The notes under the pieces were generated by a model. The model worked only from the letters and a program-made list of their open reading frames with translations, was not told where the DNA came from and made no database searches. Below, piece after piece: positions 45,274 through 54,307 of a stretch of DNA of 58,549 nucleotides. Source of the stretch: Blastococcus saxobsidens. Lineage in GTDB: Bacteria; Actinomycetota; Actinomycetes; Mycobacteriales; Geodermatophilaceae. Made by a program: the position numbers and the translations under genes. Numbering within the stretch: position 1 is the stretch's first letter; the number at the start of each line of letters is the position of its first letter. The DNA lies in assembly GCF_002938435.1 (NCBI RefSeq), contig NZ_POQT01000029.1, positions 1 to 58,549 of the forward strand. The letters are read 5' to 3'.

Positions 45274-46224
45274 TCATTGCCGGGAATGCGTTGCCCAGTC
45301 GCGCTCGCGGCGCCGGCGTCGCCAGGCGGTCAGCGGGACCGCACCGGCCAGGCCGACGGCGTACGGCAGGGCCGCGACCGCACCCACCGGTGACCCCGGC
45401 CCACCGACCGGCGCCGCGGGTGCGCCGGCCGCCTCCATCCCCTGGATGTCGGGGTCGTCGAGGGTGCCGAAGCGATCGATCGGCCAGACGATCAGGGACG
45501 CCTTGCCGATCACGTCGTCCACCGCGATGGTGCCGGCGTACTCGTCCCCCATGTGGGCCTTGGAGTCGGCCGAGGCCGACCGGTGGTCACCCATGACCCA
45601 CAGCCGACCCTCGGGAACCGTCACGGGCCCGAAGGAGCGCTGCTCGATCGGGGTGTTCTCGAAGATGTAGGACTCGTCCAGCGGCTGGTCGTCCACCGTG
45701 ACCCGGCCCTCGACGTCGCAGCACTGCACGGTCTGGCCCTCGGTGGCGATGACCCGCTTGACGAAGTCGTCCTCGCTCGGCGGCGCGACGCCCAGCGTGC
45801 GGCCGACCCAGAGCAGGGCCCCGGTGAACCAGTTGGACGGCTCCTCGACGGTGATCTCCGGCGTCCAGGTCTCCGGCCCCCGGAAGACGACGATGTCGCC
45901 CGGATCCGGCTCGCCGAACCAGTAGGGCACCTTGTTCACCAGCACCCGGTCGCCGGTGCAGCCGGTGCAGCCGTGCAGCGTCTGCTCCATCGACCCCGAC
46001 GGGATGAAGAACGCCTGCACGAAGAAGGTCTTGACCACCAGGGCCAGGACGAAGGCGATCAGCAGCAGGATCGGCAGCTCGCGCAGCAGCGAGCCCTTCT
46101 TCTTGTCCTCACGGCGACGCCGGCGGGCCGACTCGGCATCGGCGTTCCCTGCTCGCTGCGGGTCGGGCTCGCCCGGTTCCCCCGGGACGACGTCGGCGGG
46201 CCCCCCGGGCCGGTCGCTGCTCAT
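45274..46224 (-). CDS. lepB: Signal peptidase I
   Basis: LepB cleaves signal peptides at the outer face of the membrane. The 316-residue protein has a charged ~45-residue cytoplasmic tail, one membrane helix (LPILLLIAFVLALVVKTF), the catalytic Ser in IPSGSMEQTL (~residue 78) and the Lys in FVKRVIATEG (~157), then GDHRSASADSKAHM. It has an extra C-terminal hydrophobic segment ending WRRRRRERD, so the C-terminus may return to the cytoplasm. Two Cys pairs (HGCTGC, QCC) may form disulfides. rplS is 80 bp upstream. Confidence 0.95.
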   Translation of the reverse strand: MSSDRPGGPADVVPGEPGEPDPQRAGNADAESARRRRREDKKKGSLLRELPILLLIAFVLALVVKTFFVQAFFIPSGSMEQTLHGCTGCTGDRVLVNKVPYWFGEPDPGDIVVFRGPETWTPEITVEEPSNWFTGALLWVGRTLGVAPPSEDDFVKRVIATEGQTVQCCDVEGRVTVDDQPLDESYIFENTPIEQRSFGPVTVPEGRLWVMGDHRSASADSKAHMGDEYAGTIAVDDVIGKASLIVWPIDRFGTLDDPDIQGMEAAGAPAAPVGGPGSPVGAVAALPYAVGLAGAVPLTAWRRRRRERDWATHSRQ

Positions 46225-46305
46225 CGAGAGCCAGCGTACGGCGCAGGGGACCCGCCGAGTTCCAGCCGGTCCGCACCGGCTGTCACGCGTGTCCGCGCAG
46301 GGAGA

Positions 46306-46662
46306 TCAGCGAGCGACCGGCTCGCGCTTCTCCTTGATCTTGGCGGCCTTGCCGCGCAGCTCGCGCAGGTAGTACAGCTTGGCGCGCCGCACGTCACCGC
46401 GGGTGAGCACCTCGATCTTCTCCACGACCGGGGTGTGCACCGGGAAGGTGCGCTCCACGCCGACGCCGAAGCTCACCTTGCGCACGGTGAAGGTCTCGCG
46501 GATGCCGCCGCCCTGACGGCGGATGACGACGCCCTGGAAGACCTGGATGCGCGAGCGGTTGCCCTCGACGACCCGGACGTGCACCTTGACGGTGTCACCC
46601 GGGCGGAACGAGGGGATGTCGTCACGCAACGAGTCGGCGTCGAGTGCGTCCAGGGTGTTCAT
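46306..46662 (-). CDS. rplS: 50S ribosomal protein L19
   Basis: A 118-residue L19 with the core [26 protein letters not shown] and the conserved [19 protein letters not shown] end. It starts at the ATG at 46662 ([13 protein letters not shown]); the longer reading from 46677 is less likely. It lies downstream of a 146-bp spacer (46663-46808) that carries a hairpin and should hold either its promoter or the Nudix terminator. Confidence 0.97.
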   Translation of the reverse strand: MNTLDALDADSLRDDIPSFRPGDTVKVHVRVVEGNRSRIQVFQGVVIRRQGGGIRETFTVRKVSFGVGVERTFPVHTPVVEKIEVLTRGDVRRAKLYYLRELRGKAAKIKEKREPVAR

Positions 46663-46759
46663 CTCGGCAGTCCTCAAGTCTCAGGTGGTCGTTCTCGGTG
46701 CGGACAGCGGAACGCCCCGGCTGTCCGTTCCGGGGAGCTGCGGCTCCGGTGCGGAGCTC

Positions 46760-46778
46760 CCGACGGCCGGGCCGTCGG
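46760..46778. terminator. Small hairpin in the Nudix-rplS spacer
   Basis: A perfect 8-bp stem CCGACGGC with GCCGTCGG around a CGG loop, about 30 bp after the Nudix stop and 98 bp before the rplS start. It could terminate the trmD-Nudix transcript or be part of the rplS leader. Confidence 0.5.
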
Positions 46779-46808
46779 TCAGCAGCAGCTCTCTACTGTG
46801 CCACATCC

Positions 46809-47309
46809 TCAGCCGACGACGCGCGGCGGCCCCGTCCACGGGCCGCCCTGCAGCTCGGCCAGCAGCGCCGGCAGGTCGCCGGGCACGAAGACCTCGGCGC
46901 TGGCCGCGATCTCCTCGGCCGACCACCAGCGGTGCGGCTCGTCGGCGAGGACCTCCAGCTCGGTGAGCGCGCCGGGGACGACCTCGTGGACGACGTCGCG
47001 CAGGACGAAGAACGTCTCGCGGGTGTCGTAGACCTGGTCGCCGAAGGCGCCCACGTGCCGGCGCAGCCAGACCGGCCCCTCCAGGGCGGCGGGGTCCACG
47101 ACGAGCCCGATCTCCTCGGCCAGCTCGCGGACTCCCGCCCCGCGCAGCGTCTCGCCGTCCTCCACTCCCCCGCCGGGCGTGTACCAGAACAGCACCTCCC
47201 CCGGCGGGACCGACGGGTCGGGCAGCCGGGCGCCGAGCAGCACCACGCGGCCGGCCGGGTCGAGGACGACGACCCGCGCCGTCGTCCGCTGGACCGGCCG
47301 GTCAGTCAC
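46809..47309 (-). CDS. Nudix hydrolase
   Basis: A 166-residue Nudix protein. The Nudix box is [24 protein letters not shown] (G-x5-E-x7-REUXEE-x-GU), at about residues 46-69. The substrate is unknown; the C-terminal [25 protein letters not shown] is typical of small NTP pyrophosphatase types. It overlaps the trmD 3' end by 8 bp and has come between trmD and rplS, which are usually adjacent. Confidence 0.93.
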   Translation of the reverse strand: MTDRPVQRTTARVVVLDPAGRVVLLGARLPDPSVPPGEVLFWYTPGGGVEDGETLRGAGVRELAEEIGLVVDPAALEGPVWLRRHVGAFGDQVYDTRETFFVLRDVVHEVVPGALTELEVLADEPHRWWSAEEIAASAEVFVPGDLPALLAELQGGPWTGPPRVVG

Positions 47310-48045
47310 CGGAGAGGACCGCCCGGTCGGCGTCGGTGAGCGCGTCCTCGGGCAGGGCAGCGAGCAGGTCGGGACGCCGGGTCGCGGTGCGCCGCAGCGA
47401 CTCCGCGCGCCGCCACCGCTCGATCGCGGCGTGGTTGCCCGACAGCAGCACCGGCGGCACCTCGTGGCCGCGCCAGGTGACCGGCCGGGTGTAGGACGGG
47501 CCCTCGAGCAGGCCGTCGGCGTGCGAGTCGAACTCCGCGGACTCCCGGTTGCCCAGGACGCCCGGGATGAGCCGGGTGACGGCCTCGGTCATCACCAGCA
47601 CCGCGGACTCCCCGCCGGCGAGCACGTAGTCGCCGATCGACACCTCCGACACCGGCCCGGCCTCGGCGGCCCAGTCCGCGACCCGCTGGTCGATGCCCTC
47701 GTAGCGGCCGCAGGCGAAGACCAGGCCGGGCTCGGCGGCCCACTCCACGGCCATCGCGTGGGTGAAGGGCCGGCCGGCGGGCGTGGGCACGACCAGCCGG
47801 GTGCCGGGCGGGCGGACGGCGTCGAGCGCCTGGCCCCACGGCTCGGGCTTCATGACCATGCCGGGACCGCCGCCGTAGGGGGCGTCGTCGACGGTGCGGT
47901 GCACGTCGTCGGTCCACTGCCGCAGGTCGTGCACGCCGACGCTGACCAGGCCGCGCTCGATGGCCTTGCCCAGTAGCGACTGGCGCAGCGGCGCCAGGTA
48001 CTCGGGGAAGATCGTGACGACGTCGATGCGGAACGGCCCGCTCAC
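47302..48045 (-). CDS. trmD: tRNA (guanine-N1)-methyltransferase
   Basis: TrmD makes m1G37 in tRNA, which prevents frameshifting. The 247-residue protein shows [35 protein letters not shown] and [11 protein letters not shown] with [17 protein letters not shown], the knot motifs. It starts at a GTG that overlaps the rimM stop by 4 bp. It belongs to the rpsP-khpA-rimM-trmD operon. Confidence 0.97.
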   Translation of the reverse strand: MSGPFRIDVVTIFPEYLAPLRQSLLGKAIERGLVSVGVHDLRQWTDDVHRTVDDAPYGGGPGMVMKPEPWGQALDAVRPPGTRLVVPTPAGRPFTHAMAVEWAAEPGLVFACGRYEGIDQRVADWAAEAGPVSEVSIGDYVLAGGESAVLVMTEAVTRLIPGVLGNRESAEFDSHADGLLEGPSYTRPVTWRGHEVPPVLLSGNHAAIERWRRAESLRRTATRRPDLLAALPEDALTDADRAVLSGD

Positions 48046-48587
48046 AGGTCGAGCAGCCCCTCGGGCGGGTCCACGACCAGGAAGCCGCCGGCGACGTCGA
48101 CCGTGGGGACGATGGCGGAGACGAACGGGATCAGCGCCTCGCCGCCCTCGCTGCGGCGCACGACGAGCAGGTCCTGCGCCTCGTGCCGGACGGCGGTGAC
48201 CTCGCCGATGACCGACTCGTCGGGCAGGCGGGCGGTGAGGCCGACCAGCTGGTGGTCGTAGAAGGAGTCGGGCTCCTCGATCTCCGGCAGGTCCGCGATC
48301 GGGACGAGCAGGAGGGTGTTGCGCAGCTCGTCGACCGTCTCGCGGAGCTCGTAGGCCTCGCCGGACGGGCCGGCCAGCTGCAGCAGGAGGGTGCCGCTGT
48401 GCCACCGCTTGTCGACGACGGTCAGCGGCCCGCGCTCGGGCGGATCGGTGAGCAGCACCGCGCCCGGGGCGAAGCGGAGGTCGGGGTCGTCGGTGCGGAC
48501 CTCGACGGTGGCCAGACCACGGACACCGTGGGGCCGGCCGATACGGCCGACCACCACGGTGTCGGTGGGTTCGTGCTGTGCGTTCAA
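48042..48587 (-). CDS. rimM: 16S rRNA processing protein RimM
   Basis: RimM helps assembly of the 30S head. The 181-residue protein has the N-terminal [25 protein letters not shown] and the PRC-barrel half ending [29 protein letters not shown]. The ATG lies 11 bp after the khpA stop. Confidence 0.96.
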   Translation of the reverse strand: MNAQHEPTDTVVVGRIGRPHGVRGLATVEVRTDDPDLRFAPGAVLLTDPPERGPLTVVDKRWHSGTLLLQLAGPSGEAYELRETVDELRNTLLLVPIADLPEIEEPDSFYDHQLVGLTARLPDESVIGEVTAVRHEAQDLLVVRRSEGGEALIPFVSAIVPTVDVAGGFLVVDPPEGLLDL

Positions 48588-48598
48588 AGAGCTCGTGC

Positions 48599-48835
48599 TC
48601 AGCGCCCGTCGGTGTCGACGACGTCGACCCGCAGGCCGCGTCCGCCGACGCCGGTCATCACCTGGCGCAGCGCCTTGGCGGTGCGCCCGCCACGGCCGAT
48701 GACCTTGCCGAGGTCGTCGGGGTGCACCCGGATCTCGAGGGTCTTGCCGCGGCGGTTGGTGAGCAGGTCGACGGTGACGTCGTCGGGGTTGTCGACGATG
48801 CCCCTGACCAGGTGCTCGAGCGCTTCTTCGAGCAC
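48599..48835 (-). CDS. khpA: KH-domain RNA-binding protein KhpA
   Basis: A 78-residue single KH domain with [23 protein letters not shown], containing the GXXG loop. KhpA with KhpB binds RNA and influences division genes in firmicutes; its actinobacterial role is not settled. It sits 3 bp after rpsP. Confidence 0.94.
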   Translation of the reverse strand: MLEEALEHLVRGIVDNPDDVTVDLLTNRRGKTLEIRVHPDDLGKVIGRGGRTAKALRQVMTGVGGRGLRVDVVDTDGR

Positions 48836-48838
48836 GTC

Positions 48839-49369
48839 TTACTCGGCCGGCTTCTCTGCGGCGTCCGCGGCCGGAGCCTCGGGCGCGGCGTCGGCGGCCG
48901 GAGCCTCAGCGGGAGCCTCGGCCGGGGTCTCGGCGGGCGCCTCGGCCGGGGTCTCGGCGGGCGCCTCGGCAGCGGCCTTCTTCGGGGCGGCCTTCTTCTT
49001 GGCGGTGGTCGCCTCGGTGGTCGGCTCGTCCATGCCCGCTCGGACGGCGGCCTCGTAGAGGGCCTTCTTGTCCGGCTTGGGCTCGGCGACGCGCATGGGC
49101 GGCGGCGCGGCCTCGCCCTTGAACTTCTGCCAGTCGCCGGTCACGCGGAAGATGGCGGCGACGGCCTCGGTCGGCTGCGCGCCGACACCCAGCCAGTACT
49201 GCGCCCGCTCGGAGTCGACCTCGATGTAGGAGGGGTCCTCCTTGGGGTGGTACTTGCCGATCGTCTCGATCGAGCGGCCGTCACGCTTGGTGCGGGCGTC
49301 GGCGACGACGATGCGGTAGTACGGCGCGCGCATCTTGCCCAGGCGCATGAGCTTGATCTTGGTGGCCAC
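48839..49369 (-). CDS. rpsP: 30S ribosomal protein S16 with long acidic repeat tail
   Basis: The first ~85 residues are S16 ([39 protein letters not shown]). The remaining ~90 residues are an Ala/Pro/Glu/Thr tail with [20 protein letters not shown] repeats, much longer than in most bacteria. On the DNA the tail is a tandem repeat (48910-48975). It starts at a GTG. The tail may be disordered and face solvent. Confidence 0.96.
   Translation of the reverse strand: MATKIKLMRLGKMRAPYYRIVVADARTKRDGRSIETIGKYHPKEDPSYIEVDSERAQYWLGVGAQPTEAVAAIFRVTGDWQKFKGEAAPPPMRVAEPKPDKKALYEAAVRAGMDEPTTEATTAKKKAAPKKAAAEAPAETPAEAPAETPAEAPAEAPAADAAPEAPAADAAEKPAE
48910..48975. repeat. Tandem repeat in the rpsP 3' end
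   Basis: A 24-bp unit (TCGGCCGGGGTCTCGGCGGG plus CGCC) is repeated in tandem, about 2.5 copies, encoding the Ala/Pro/Glu/Thr tail. The two full copies are identical. Confidence 0.75.
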
Positions 49370-49510
49370 GGTGTGTGGTGTTCTCCTCGAAAGCTGTGTG
49401 GTTGCTCGCCGGGCGACGTGTGGGGTTACGCCGGGGCGGAGCCATGGACACGCGCGGGCATGGTGAGAGGGCCGCACCCGACGTGTTCGACCAGCCATTG
49501 TGCCAGAAAG

Positions 49511-49567
49511 AGGACCCCGTCCTCCTCCCGCCCTCGCGAGCTCGGGCGCGAGCCTCTGGACGGGGCC
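49511..49567. repeat. Dispersed ~60-bp hairpin repeat, copy B
   Basis: Arms GGACCCCGTCC (49512-49522) and GGACGGGGCC (49558-49567) with an inner CTCGCG/CGCGAG stem. It lies 7 bp from the stop of the RraB-like gene and should terminate its transcript before rpsP. Confidence 0.68.
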
Positions 49568-49573
49568 GAAAAG

Positions 49574-49915
49574 CTAGTCGTCGGCGGCCACCAGGAAGCC
49601 ACCCCAGCCGTCGTAGGTGCCGCCGTGCCGCTCCACGATGCCGACGACCTCGCGGGTGAAGGCCTCGGCCGTGGCGGAGTCGACGGCGGTCATGGCGCTG
49701 AACTCAAGCCACACGGTGAGCAACCGGCGGTACAGACCGTCGATCCGGTAGCCGGCGGCGACGAGCTCGTCGGCCGCTGCCTCGGCGGCCTTGCGCGTGC
49801 GGAACCCGGCGAGCTGGTCGATCGGCCGCGGCTCGTGCACCCGGTCGCCGAGGCTGAGGCGCTGCTCGACCAGCTGGACGCTCAGTACCACCTGCTCCTC
49901 GACGTCCCGGGGCAC
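49574..49915 (-). CDS. RraB-like (RNase E regulator B domain) protein
   Basis: A 113-residue protein. The C-terminal half has LTVWLEFSAMTAVDSATAEAFTREVVGIVERHGGTYDGWGG, the motif of RraB-type domains; the N-terminal part contains RTRKAAEAAADELVAAGYRID. RraB inhibits RNase E in proteobacteria; the actinobacterial role is unknown. It starts at a GTG 4 bp after proS and is probably co-transcribed with it. Confidence 0.85.
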   Translation of the reverse strand: MPRDVEEQVVLSVQLVEQRLSLGDRVHEPRPIDQLAGFRTRKAAEAAADELVAAGYRIDGLYRRLLTVWLEFSAMTAVDSATAEAFTREVVGIVERHGGTYDGWGGFLVAADD

Positions 49916-49919
49916 GTCC

Positions 49920-51668
49920 TCAGCACCGGACCGCGGCGACGACCCGCGCGGCGGCGTCGCCGACCGGGATCTCCTCGCGCTCGCCGGTCCTCCGGTCGCG
50001 CAGCTCCAGGACGCCGTCGGCGAGGCCGCGGCCGACCGTGACGATCGTCGGCATCCCGAGCAGCTCGGCGTCCTTGAACTTCACGCCGGGAGACACCTTC
50101 GGCCGGTCGTCGTAGAGCACGGTGAGGCCCTGCCCCACGAGCTCCTGCGCCAGCGACTCGGCGGCTTCGAAGATCGCGGCGTCCTTGCCGGTGGCGACGA
50201 CGTGCACGTCGGCCGGGGCGACCTCGCGGGGCCAGACCAGGCCCAGCTCGTCGTGGGTGGACTCGGCGATCGCCGCGACCGCGCGGGAGACCCCGATGCC
50301 GTAGGAGCCCATGGTGACGGTGACGAGCTTGCCGTTCTCGTCGAGCACCTTGAGATCCAGCGCCTCGGCGTACTTGCGGCCCAGCTGGAAGATGTGGCCC
50401 ATCTCCACGCCGCGCGCGAGCTCCAGCGGGCCGGAACCGTCGGGCGCGGGATCACCGGCGAGCACCTCGGCGGCCTCGATGACGCCGTCCCAGGTGAAGT
50501 CGCGGCCGGCCACCAGGTCGAAGACGTGCTTGCCCGGGGCGTTGGCGCCGGTGATCCAGCGGCTGCCGCTGACCACCCGCGGGTCGACCAGGAAGCGGAT
50601 GCCCGACTCGCTCTCGCTGCCGAGCACCTGCGGGCCGATGTAGCCCTTGACCAGTGCGGGGTGCTTGTCGAACTCGGTGAACGGCTCCACCTCGGCGGGC
50701 GCGACCTGCGCCTCCAGGCGCTTGGCGTCGACCTCGCGGTTGCCGGGCAGGCCGATGACCAGCGGCTCCCGGGTGCCGTCGGGGTGCACCAGGGTGACGA
50801 CGACGTTCTTCAGCGTCGAGGCGGCGGTGTAGCCAGCGTCGGGGAACAACTGCTCGGCGACGGCGACCAAGGTCTCGATGGTCGGGGTGTCGGGGGTGTC
50901 CTCGACGTGCGCCTCGGGGAGGCCCTCGAGCGAGATCTCGTCGGGGACGACGGTGGTGACGGCCTCGACGTTGGCCGCGTAGCCGCCGGGCGAGCGGACG
51001 AAGGTGTCCTCACCGATCGCGGTCGGGTGCAGGAACTCCTCGCTCCTGGATCCACCCATGGCGCCGGACATCGCCGAGACGATGGCGTACTCCAGGCCGA
51101 GCCGGTCGAAGATCTTGATGTAGGCGTCACGGTGGGCGGCGTAGGACTTGTCCAGGCCGGCGTCGTCGACGTCGAAGGAGTAGCTGTCCTTCATCGTGAA
51201 CTCGCGGCCGCGCAGCAGCCCGGCACGGGGACGCGCCTCGTCCCGGAACTTGGTCTGGATCTGGTAGAGCGACAGCGGCAGGTCCTTGTACGACGAGTAC
51301 AGGTCCTTCACCAGGAGCGTGAACATCTCCTCGTGCGTGGGGCCGAGCAGGTGGTCGACGCCGCGCCGGTCCTTGAGGCGGAACAGGTTGTCGCCGTACT
51401 CCGTCCAGCGGCCGGTGGCCTCGTAGGGCTCCTTGGGCAGCAGCGAGGGGAAGTGCACCTCCTGCGCGCCCATCGCGTCCATCTCCTCGCGGATGATGCG
51501 CTCGACGTTGCGGAACACGCGGAAGCCCAGCGGCAGCCAGGTGAACCCGCCGGGGGCGGCCCGCCGGATGTAGCCGGCACGGGCCAGGAGGCGGTGACTG
51601 GCGACCTCAGCGTCGGCCGGGTCGTCCCGAAGGGTCCGCAGGAACAGAGAAGACATCCGCAACAGCAC
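49920..51668 (-). CDS. proS: Prolyl-tRNA synthetase
   Basis: A class II aminoacyl-tRNA synthetase. The 582-residue protein has motif 1-2 stretches ([44 protein letters not shown]), an inserted editing domain (~220-400), motif 3 in [14 protein letters not shown], and the anticodon domain. The GTG at 51668 reads (V)[21 protein letters not shown], the usual ProRS start, with GGGAGA upstream. The gene is normally near rimP-nusA in actinobacteria; here it lies beyond rpsP. An IS element has inserted 85 bp upstream of the start. Confidence 0.96.
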   Translation of the reverse strand: MLLRMSSLFLRTLRDDPADAEVASHRLLARAGYIRRAAPGGFTWLPLGFRVFRNVERIIREEMDAMGAQEVHFPSLLPKEPYEATGRWTEYGDNLFRLKDRRGVDHLLGPTHEEMFTLLVKDLYSSYKDLPLSLYQIQTKFRDEARPRAGLLRGREFTMKDSYSFDVDDAGLDKSYAAHRDAYIKIFDRLGLEYAIVSAMSGAMGGSRSEEFLHPTAIGEDTFVRSPGGYAANVEAVTTVVPDEISLEGLPEAHVEDTPDTPTIETLVAVAEQLFPDAGYTAASTLKNVVVTLVHPDGTREPLVIGLPGNREVDAKRLEAQVAPAEVEPFTEFDKHPALVKGYIGPQVLGSESESGIRFLVDPRVVSGSRWITGANAPGKHVFDLVAGRDFTWDGVIEAAEVLAGDPAPDGSGPLELARGVEMGHIFQLGRKYAEALDLKVLDENGKLVTVTMGSYGIGVSRAVAAIAESTHDELGLVWPREVAPADVHVVATGKDAAIFEAAESLAQELVGQGLTVLYDDRPKVSPGVKFKDAELLGMPTIVTVGRGLADGVLELRDRRTGEREEIPVGDAAARVVAAVRC

Positions 51669-51743
51669 GGGAGGAGTCTCCCAGGCGTCTGCGGATGTGC
51701 GTCCACGGGATTCGGAGAGCCGACCAGCGCCGATCGCTGGGGC

Positions 51744-51752
51744 GAGTTCCGA
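51744..51752. repeat. Target-site duplication, left copy
   Basis: GAGTTCCGA, identical to 53546-53554, directly outside the left end of the IS element. Confidence 0.75.
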
Positions 51753-53545
51753 CCTGACTTTGATCAGGGCTGCATGATCATTTCGGCTGCAGCTCGCTGA
51801 GCTGCGGGAACGGTCTGGACTCGGCGCGGTCTCACGCACTAACGGGGTCGGCCTAGGGTCGGGGTGTGGCGTTCATCCGGCGGGTGCGGACCGCATCTGG
51901 GGCCACGGCCGTGCAGATTGCGGCGTACCGGGCCGGGCGACAGGAGATCGTCAAGCACGTGGGTTCGGCGCACACCGATGCCGAGCTCGGGGTGTTGATG
52001 CAGCGGGCCCGGGAGCTGCTGGGCGACCCGGCCCAAGGCGTGCTGGATCTGGGGGTCGAGCCCACGCCGCGGGTGTTGCCGCTGGCCGGGGCCCCGGGCG
52101 GGCAGGGCGTGTTGCCGGCGGTGCCGGCCCCACCCGCTCGCCGGTCGGCGGCTGCGCGGGACAGCAGCGGCCGGGTGCTGGCGACCGGGTCGCGGCTGCT
52201 GTACGACGCCCTGCTTGGGGTGGTCACCGCGCTGGGGTTCACTGCGGCCACCGATGAGGTGTTCTGCGACTTGGTCATCGCCCGGATCGTGGAACCGACA
52301 TCACTGCTGGACGCGGGGCGGGTGCTCACCGACCTGGGGCGTCGGCCGGCCAGCTACCCGACGATGAACCGCACCCTGCGGAAGGCGGTGAAGAGCAACT
52401 ACCGGGACCGGGTCGCAGCGGCGTGCTTCGCCCGCGCCAGCACGGTCGGGGATCTGACCTTGTGCCTCTACGACGTGACGACGCTCTACTTCGAGGCCGA
52501 ACATGAGGACGGCCTGCGGAAAGTCGGCTGCTCCAAGGAACGGCGAGTCGACCCGCAGGTCGTGGTCGGGCTACTGGTCGACCGTCAGGGCTTCCCGCTG
52601 GAGATCGGCTGCTTCGAGGGCAACAAGGCCGAGACCAGCACGCTGATCCCGATCATCACCCAGTTCCGGGAGCGGCACGGCCTGGCCGACCTCGCGGTCA
52701 CCGCCGACGCCGGGATGCTGTCGGCGGCGAACCTGAAGGCGCTGGACGAGGCGCACGTGCGGTTCATCGTCGGCTCGCGGGTGACCCGGGCGCCGGCGGA
52801 TCTGGAGTCCCACTTCCACTGGCACGGCGACGCCTTCACCGACGGCCAGGTCATCGACACGATCACCCCCAAGACCGGCCGCGCCAGGGGCGGGAAGGTC
52901 GGGGAGAACGACACCGCGCGCCGCGCCGAACCCGTGTGGGACCCCACGCAGCACACCGGGTCGTGGCGGGCGGTGTAGGCGTACTCGGCCAAACGCGCAG
53001 CCCGGGACCGCAAGACCCTCGCCCTGCAGGAGACCCGCGCGCGGGAGGTCGTCGACGGCGAACGCGCGGCCCGCACGCCGCGGTTCGTCAAGACCAGCAA
53101 CGGTGCCCGCTCTCTGGACGCGACCGCACTGGCCAGAGCGCAGAGCCTGGTCGGGCTGAAGGGCTACGTCACCAACATCCCCGCCGCCGTGATGCCCGCG
53201 GCCGAGGTGATCGGCAGCTACCACGACCTGTGGCGGGTCGAGCAATCGTTCCGGATGAGCAAGACCGATCTGCGGGCCAGGCCGATGTTCCACCACACCC
53301 GCGACGCCATCGAGGCCCACCTCACGGTCGTCTTCACCGCCCTGGCCGTGGCCCGTGAGGTCCAGAACCGCACCGGCCTGGCGATCGGCAACGTCATCCG
53401 CCAGCTGCGGCCACTGCGCTCCGCCACCGTCGCGATCAATGGCGCCACCCAGACGTTCCACCCCGCCGTCCCCGCAGCCCAGCGGGCCATCCTCGATGCG
53501 CTACCGCAGGCCGAAGTCACGCACTAAGCAAATGATCAAAGTCGG
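51753..53545. mobile_element. IS1634-like insertion sequence (1793 bp)
   Basis: Bounded by imperfect terminal inverted repeats, CCTGACTTTGATCA on the left (51753-51766) and its complement with one base missing, TGATCAAAGTCGG, on the right (53533-53545), and by 9-bp direct repeats. It contains one transposase frame on the plus strand that is interrupted by an amber codon. It lies upstream of proS. The family is assigned by the transposase (IS4 superfamily, IS1634-type). Confidence 0.85.
51866..53527 (+). pseudogene. IS1634-type transposase interrupted by an in-frame amber codon
   Basis: Two in-frame parts of one 553-residue DDE transposase. The first (to 52978) starts [22 protein letters not shown] and has the first Asp in LCLYDVTTLYF and the second in VTADAGML. 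A TAG at 52976-52978 follows RAV. The second part carries DLWRVEQSFRMSKTD (catalytic Glu) and runs to TAA at 53527. The two halves show no other frame damage, and the TAG differs from TGG (Trp) by one base. Without readthrough no active enzyme is made. Confidence 0.92.
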
Positions 53546-53554
53546 GAGTTCCGA
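53546..53554. repeat. Target-site duplication, right copy
   Basis: GAGTTCCGA, identical to 51744-51752. Confidence 0.75.
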
Positions 53555-53629
53555 GACTCCGCCACGGTCGTCGGGCGCGGGCTCGTTCGGATCGATCAGG
53601 GAATCCGGCTCCGAGAGTGGCTCGACCAT
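53546..53629 (-). pseudogene. Truncated copy of a small acidic protein gene
   Basis: Starting at the ATG at 53629, it reads MVEPLSEPDSLIDPNEPAPDD, closely matching the start of the gene at 58094-58264 (MVEPVPEPEPLIDPDEAAPDD). After RGGVSEL the frame enters the IS target site and the element. Only the first ~28 codons remain. It is the left member of a flanking pair around the Rhs island. Confidence 0.65.
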
Positions 53630-53634
53630 GCGAC

Positions 53635-53885
53635 CGGTCGGCGAGCACATCCGCCCAGCAAACAACCCACTGCAGGATGCAATCATCGCTGGTCGTTGAC
53701 GGGGGGCGACGTACGCCAGAAAAGCGCGACTCACCCAAAGCTATGTCGGTGGCTCCTCGCCACGTCCTAACTCTCACCCCCCGCTCGAAGAGCTCGTTAT
53801 GCGCGCGGGCGGTTTCGGCGACCTCCGACGGATCACAAATAAGCTCGGCAGGCTTAGGGTGGCCGCGCAGACCTGGTCGAGTCAT
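53635..53885 (-). pseudogene. Truncated hypothetical gene downstream of the Rhs tip
   Basis: Starting at the ATG at 53885, the frame reads MTRPGLRGHPKPAELICDPSEVAETARAHNELFERGVRV and then becomes meaningless antisense sequence where the duplicated small-gene segment begins (about 53632). The protein is unknown. Its position, just after a membrane protein downstream of the Rhs tip, fits a lost immunity or accessory gene. The boundary is estimated from the change in frame quality. Confidence 0.5.
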
Positions 53886-53896
53886 CACAGTCAACG

Positions 53897-54307
53897 CTAC
53901 TTATAGAGCAGACTCAATTCTCGGGGAAGCAGGAACGAGAACAGAGCTAGGGACGCGACCAGCACCAGAAGCGAAAGCACCAATCGCGAGACGTAAGCCC
54001 TATGCGCAGTTCCTGCAGCCCTCTCAAAAGGTCTTGAGGCGGCGATCAAATGAAAGACTGCGAGACTGAAGAAGTACGACAGTAGTAGGTAGGTACCGAT
54101 GCCCCAAGGCTGCGAAACTGGAACGAAGTGCAATACACCTACGATGCCAGCCAAACCAAGGTAAATTGGCGCAAGAACCTCACGCGACCACCAACTGGGC
54201 GGCGGACGGAGCTCCGATTTCCTTCCGGCGCATGTGTCACCGCCGCCAGCGACCCTCACCAGCGCCCTCGATAAGAGCTTGTCCGTCGCCTCGACCCACG
54301 ACCACAT
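53897..54307 (-). CDS. Small membrane protein, candidate immunity protein
   Basis: A 136-residue protein with three hydrophobic helices (VLAPIYLGLAGIVGVLHFV, YLLLSYFFSLAVFHLIAAS, LVLSLLVLVASLALFSFLL) and a basic loop between. It lies directly downstream of the Rhs C-terminal tip and its first base meets the Rhs stop at 54307. Immunity proteins for Rhs toxins sit at exactly this place, and membrane proteins are common among them. Its lower GC indicates recent transfer. The function is inferred only. Confidence 0.6.
   Translation of the reverse strand: MWSWVEATDKLLSRALVRVAGGGDTCAGRKSELRPPPSWWSREVLAPIYLGLAGIVGVLHFVPVSQPWGIGTYLLLSYFFSLAVFHLIAASRPFERAAGTAHRAYVSRLVLSLLVLVASLALFSFLLPRELSLLYK

Noticed and set aside
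48910..48975. CRISPR-like tandem repeat
   Set aside because: The repeat is contiguous, without unique spacers, and lies inside the rpsP tail; no Cas gene is present anywhere in the window.
51775..51783. A second TGATCATTT near the left IS end as an alternative terminal repeat
   Set aside because: It would not give matching flanking duplications; the outer repeat is flanked by identical 9-bp GAGTTCCGA on both sides.
53617..54069. A 150-codon plus-strand frame in the Rhs flank
   Set aside because: It is antisense to the membrane protein and the truncated gene, with no domain, ribosome site or codon bias.
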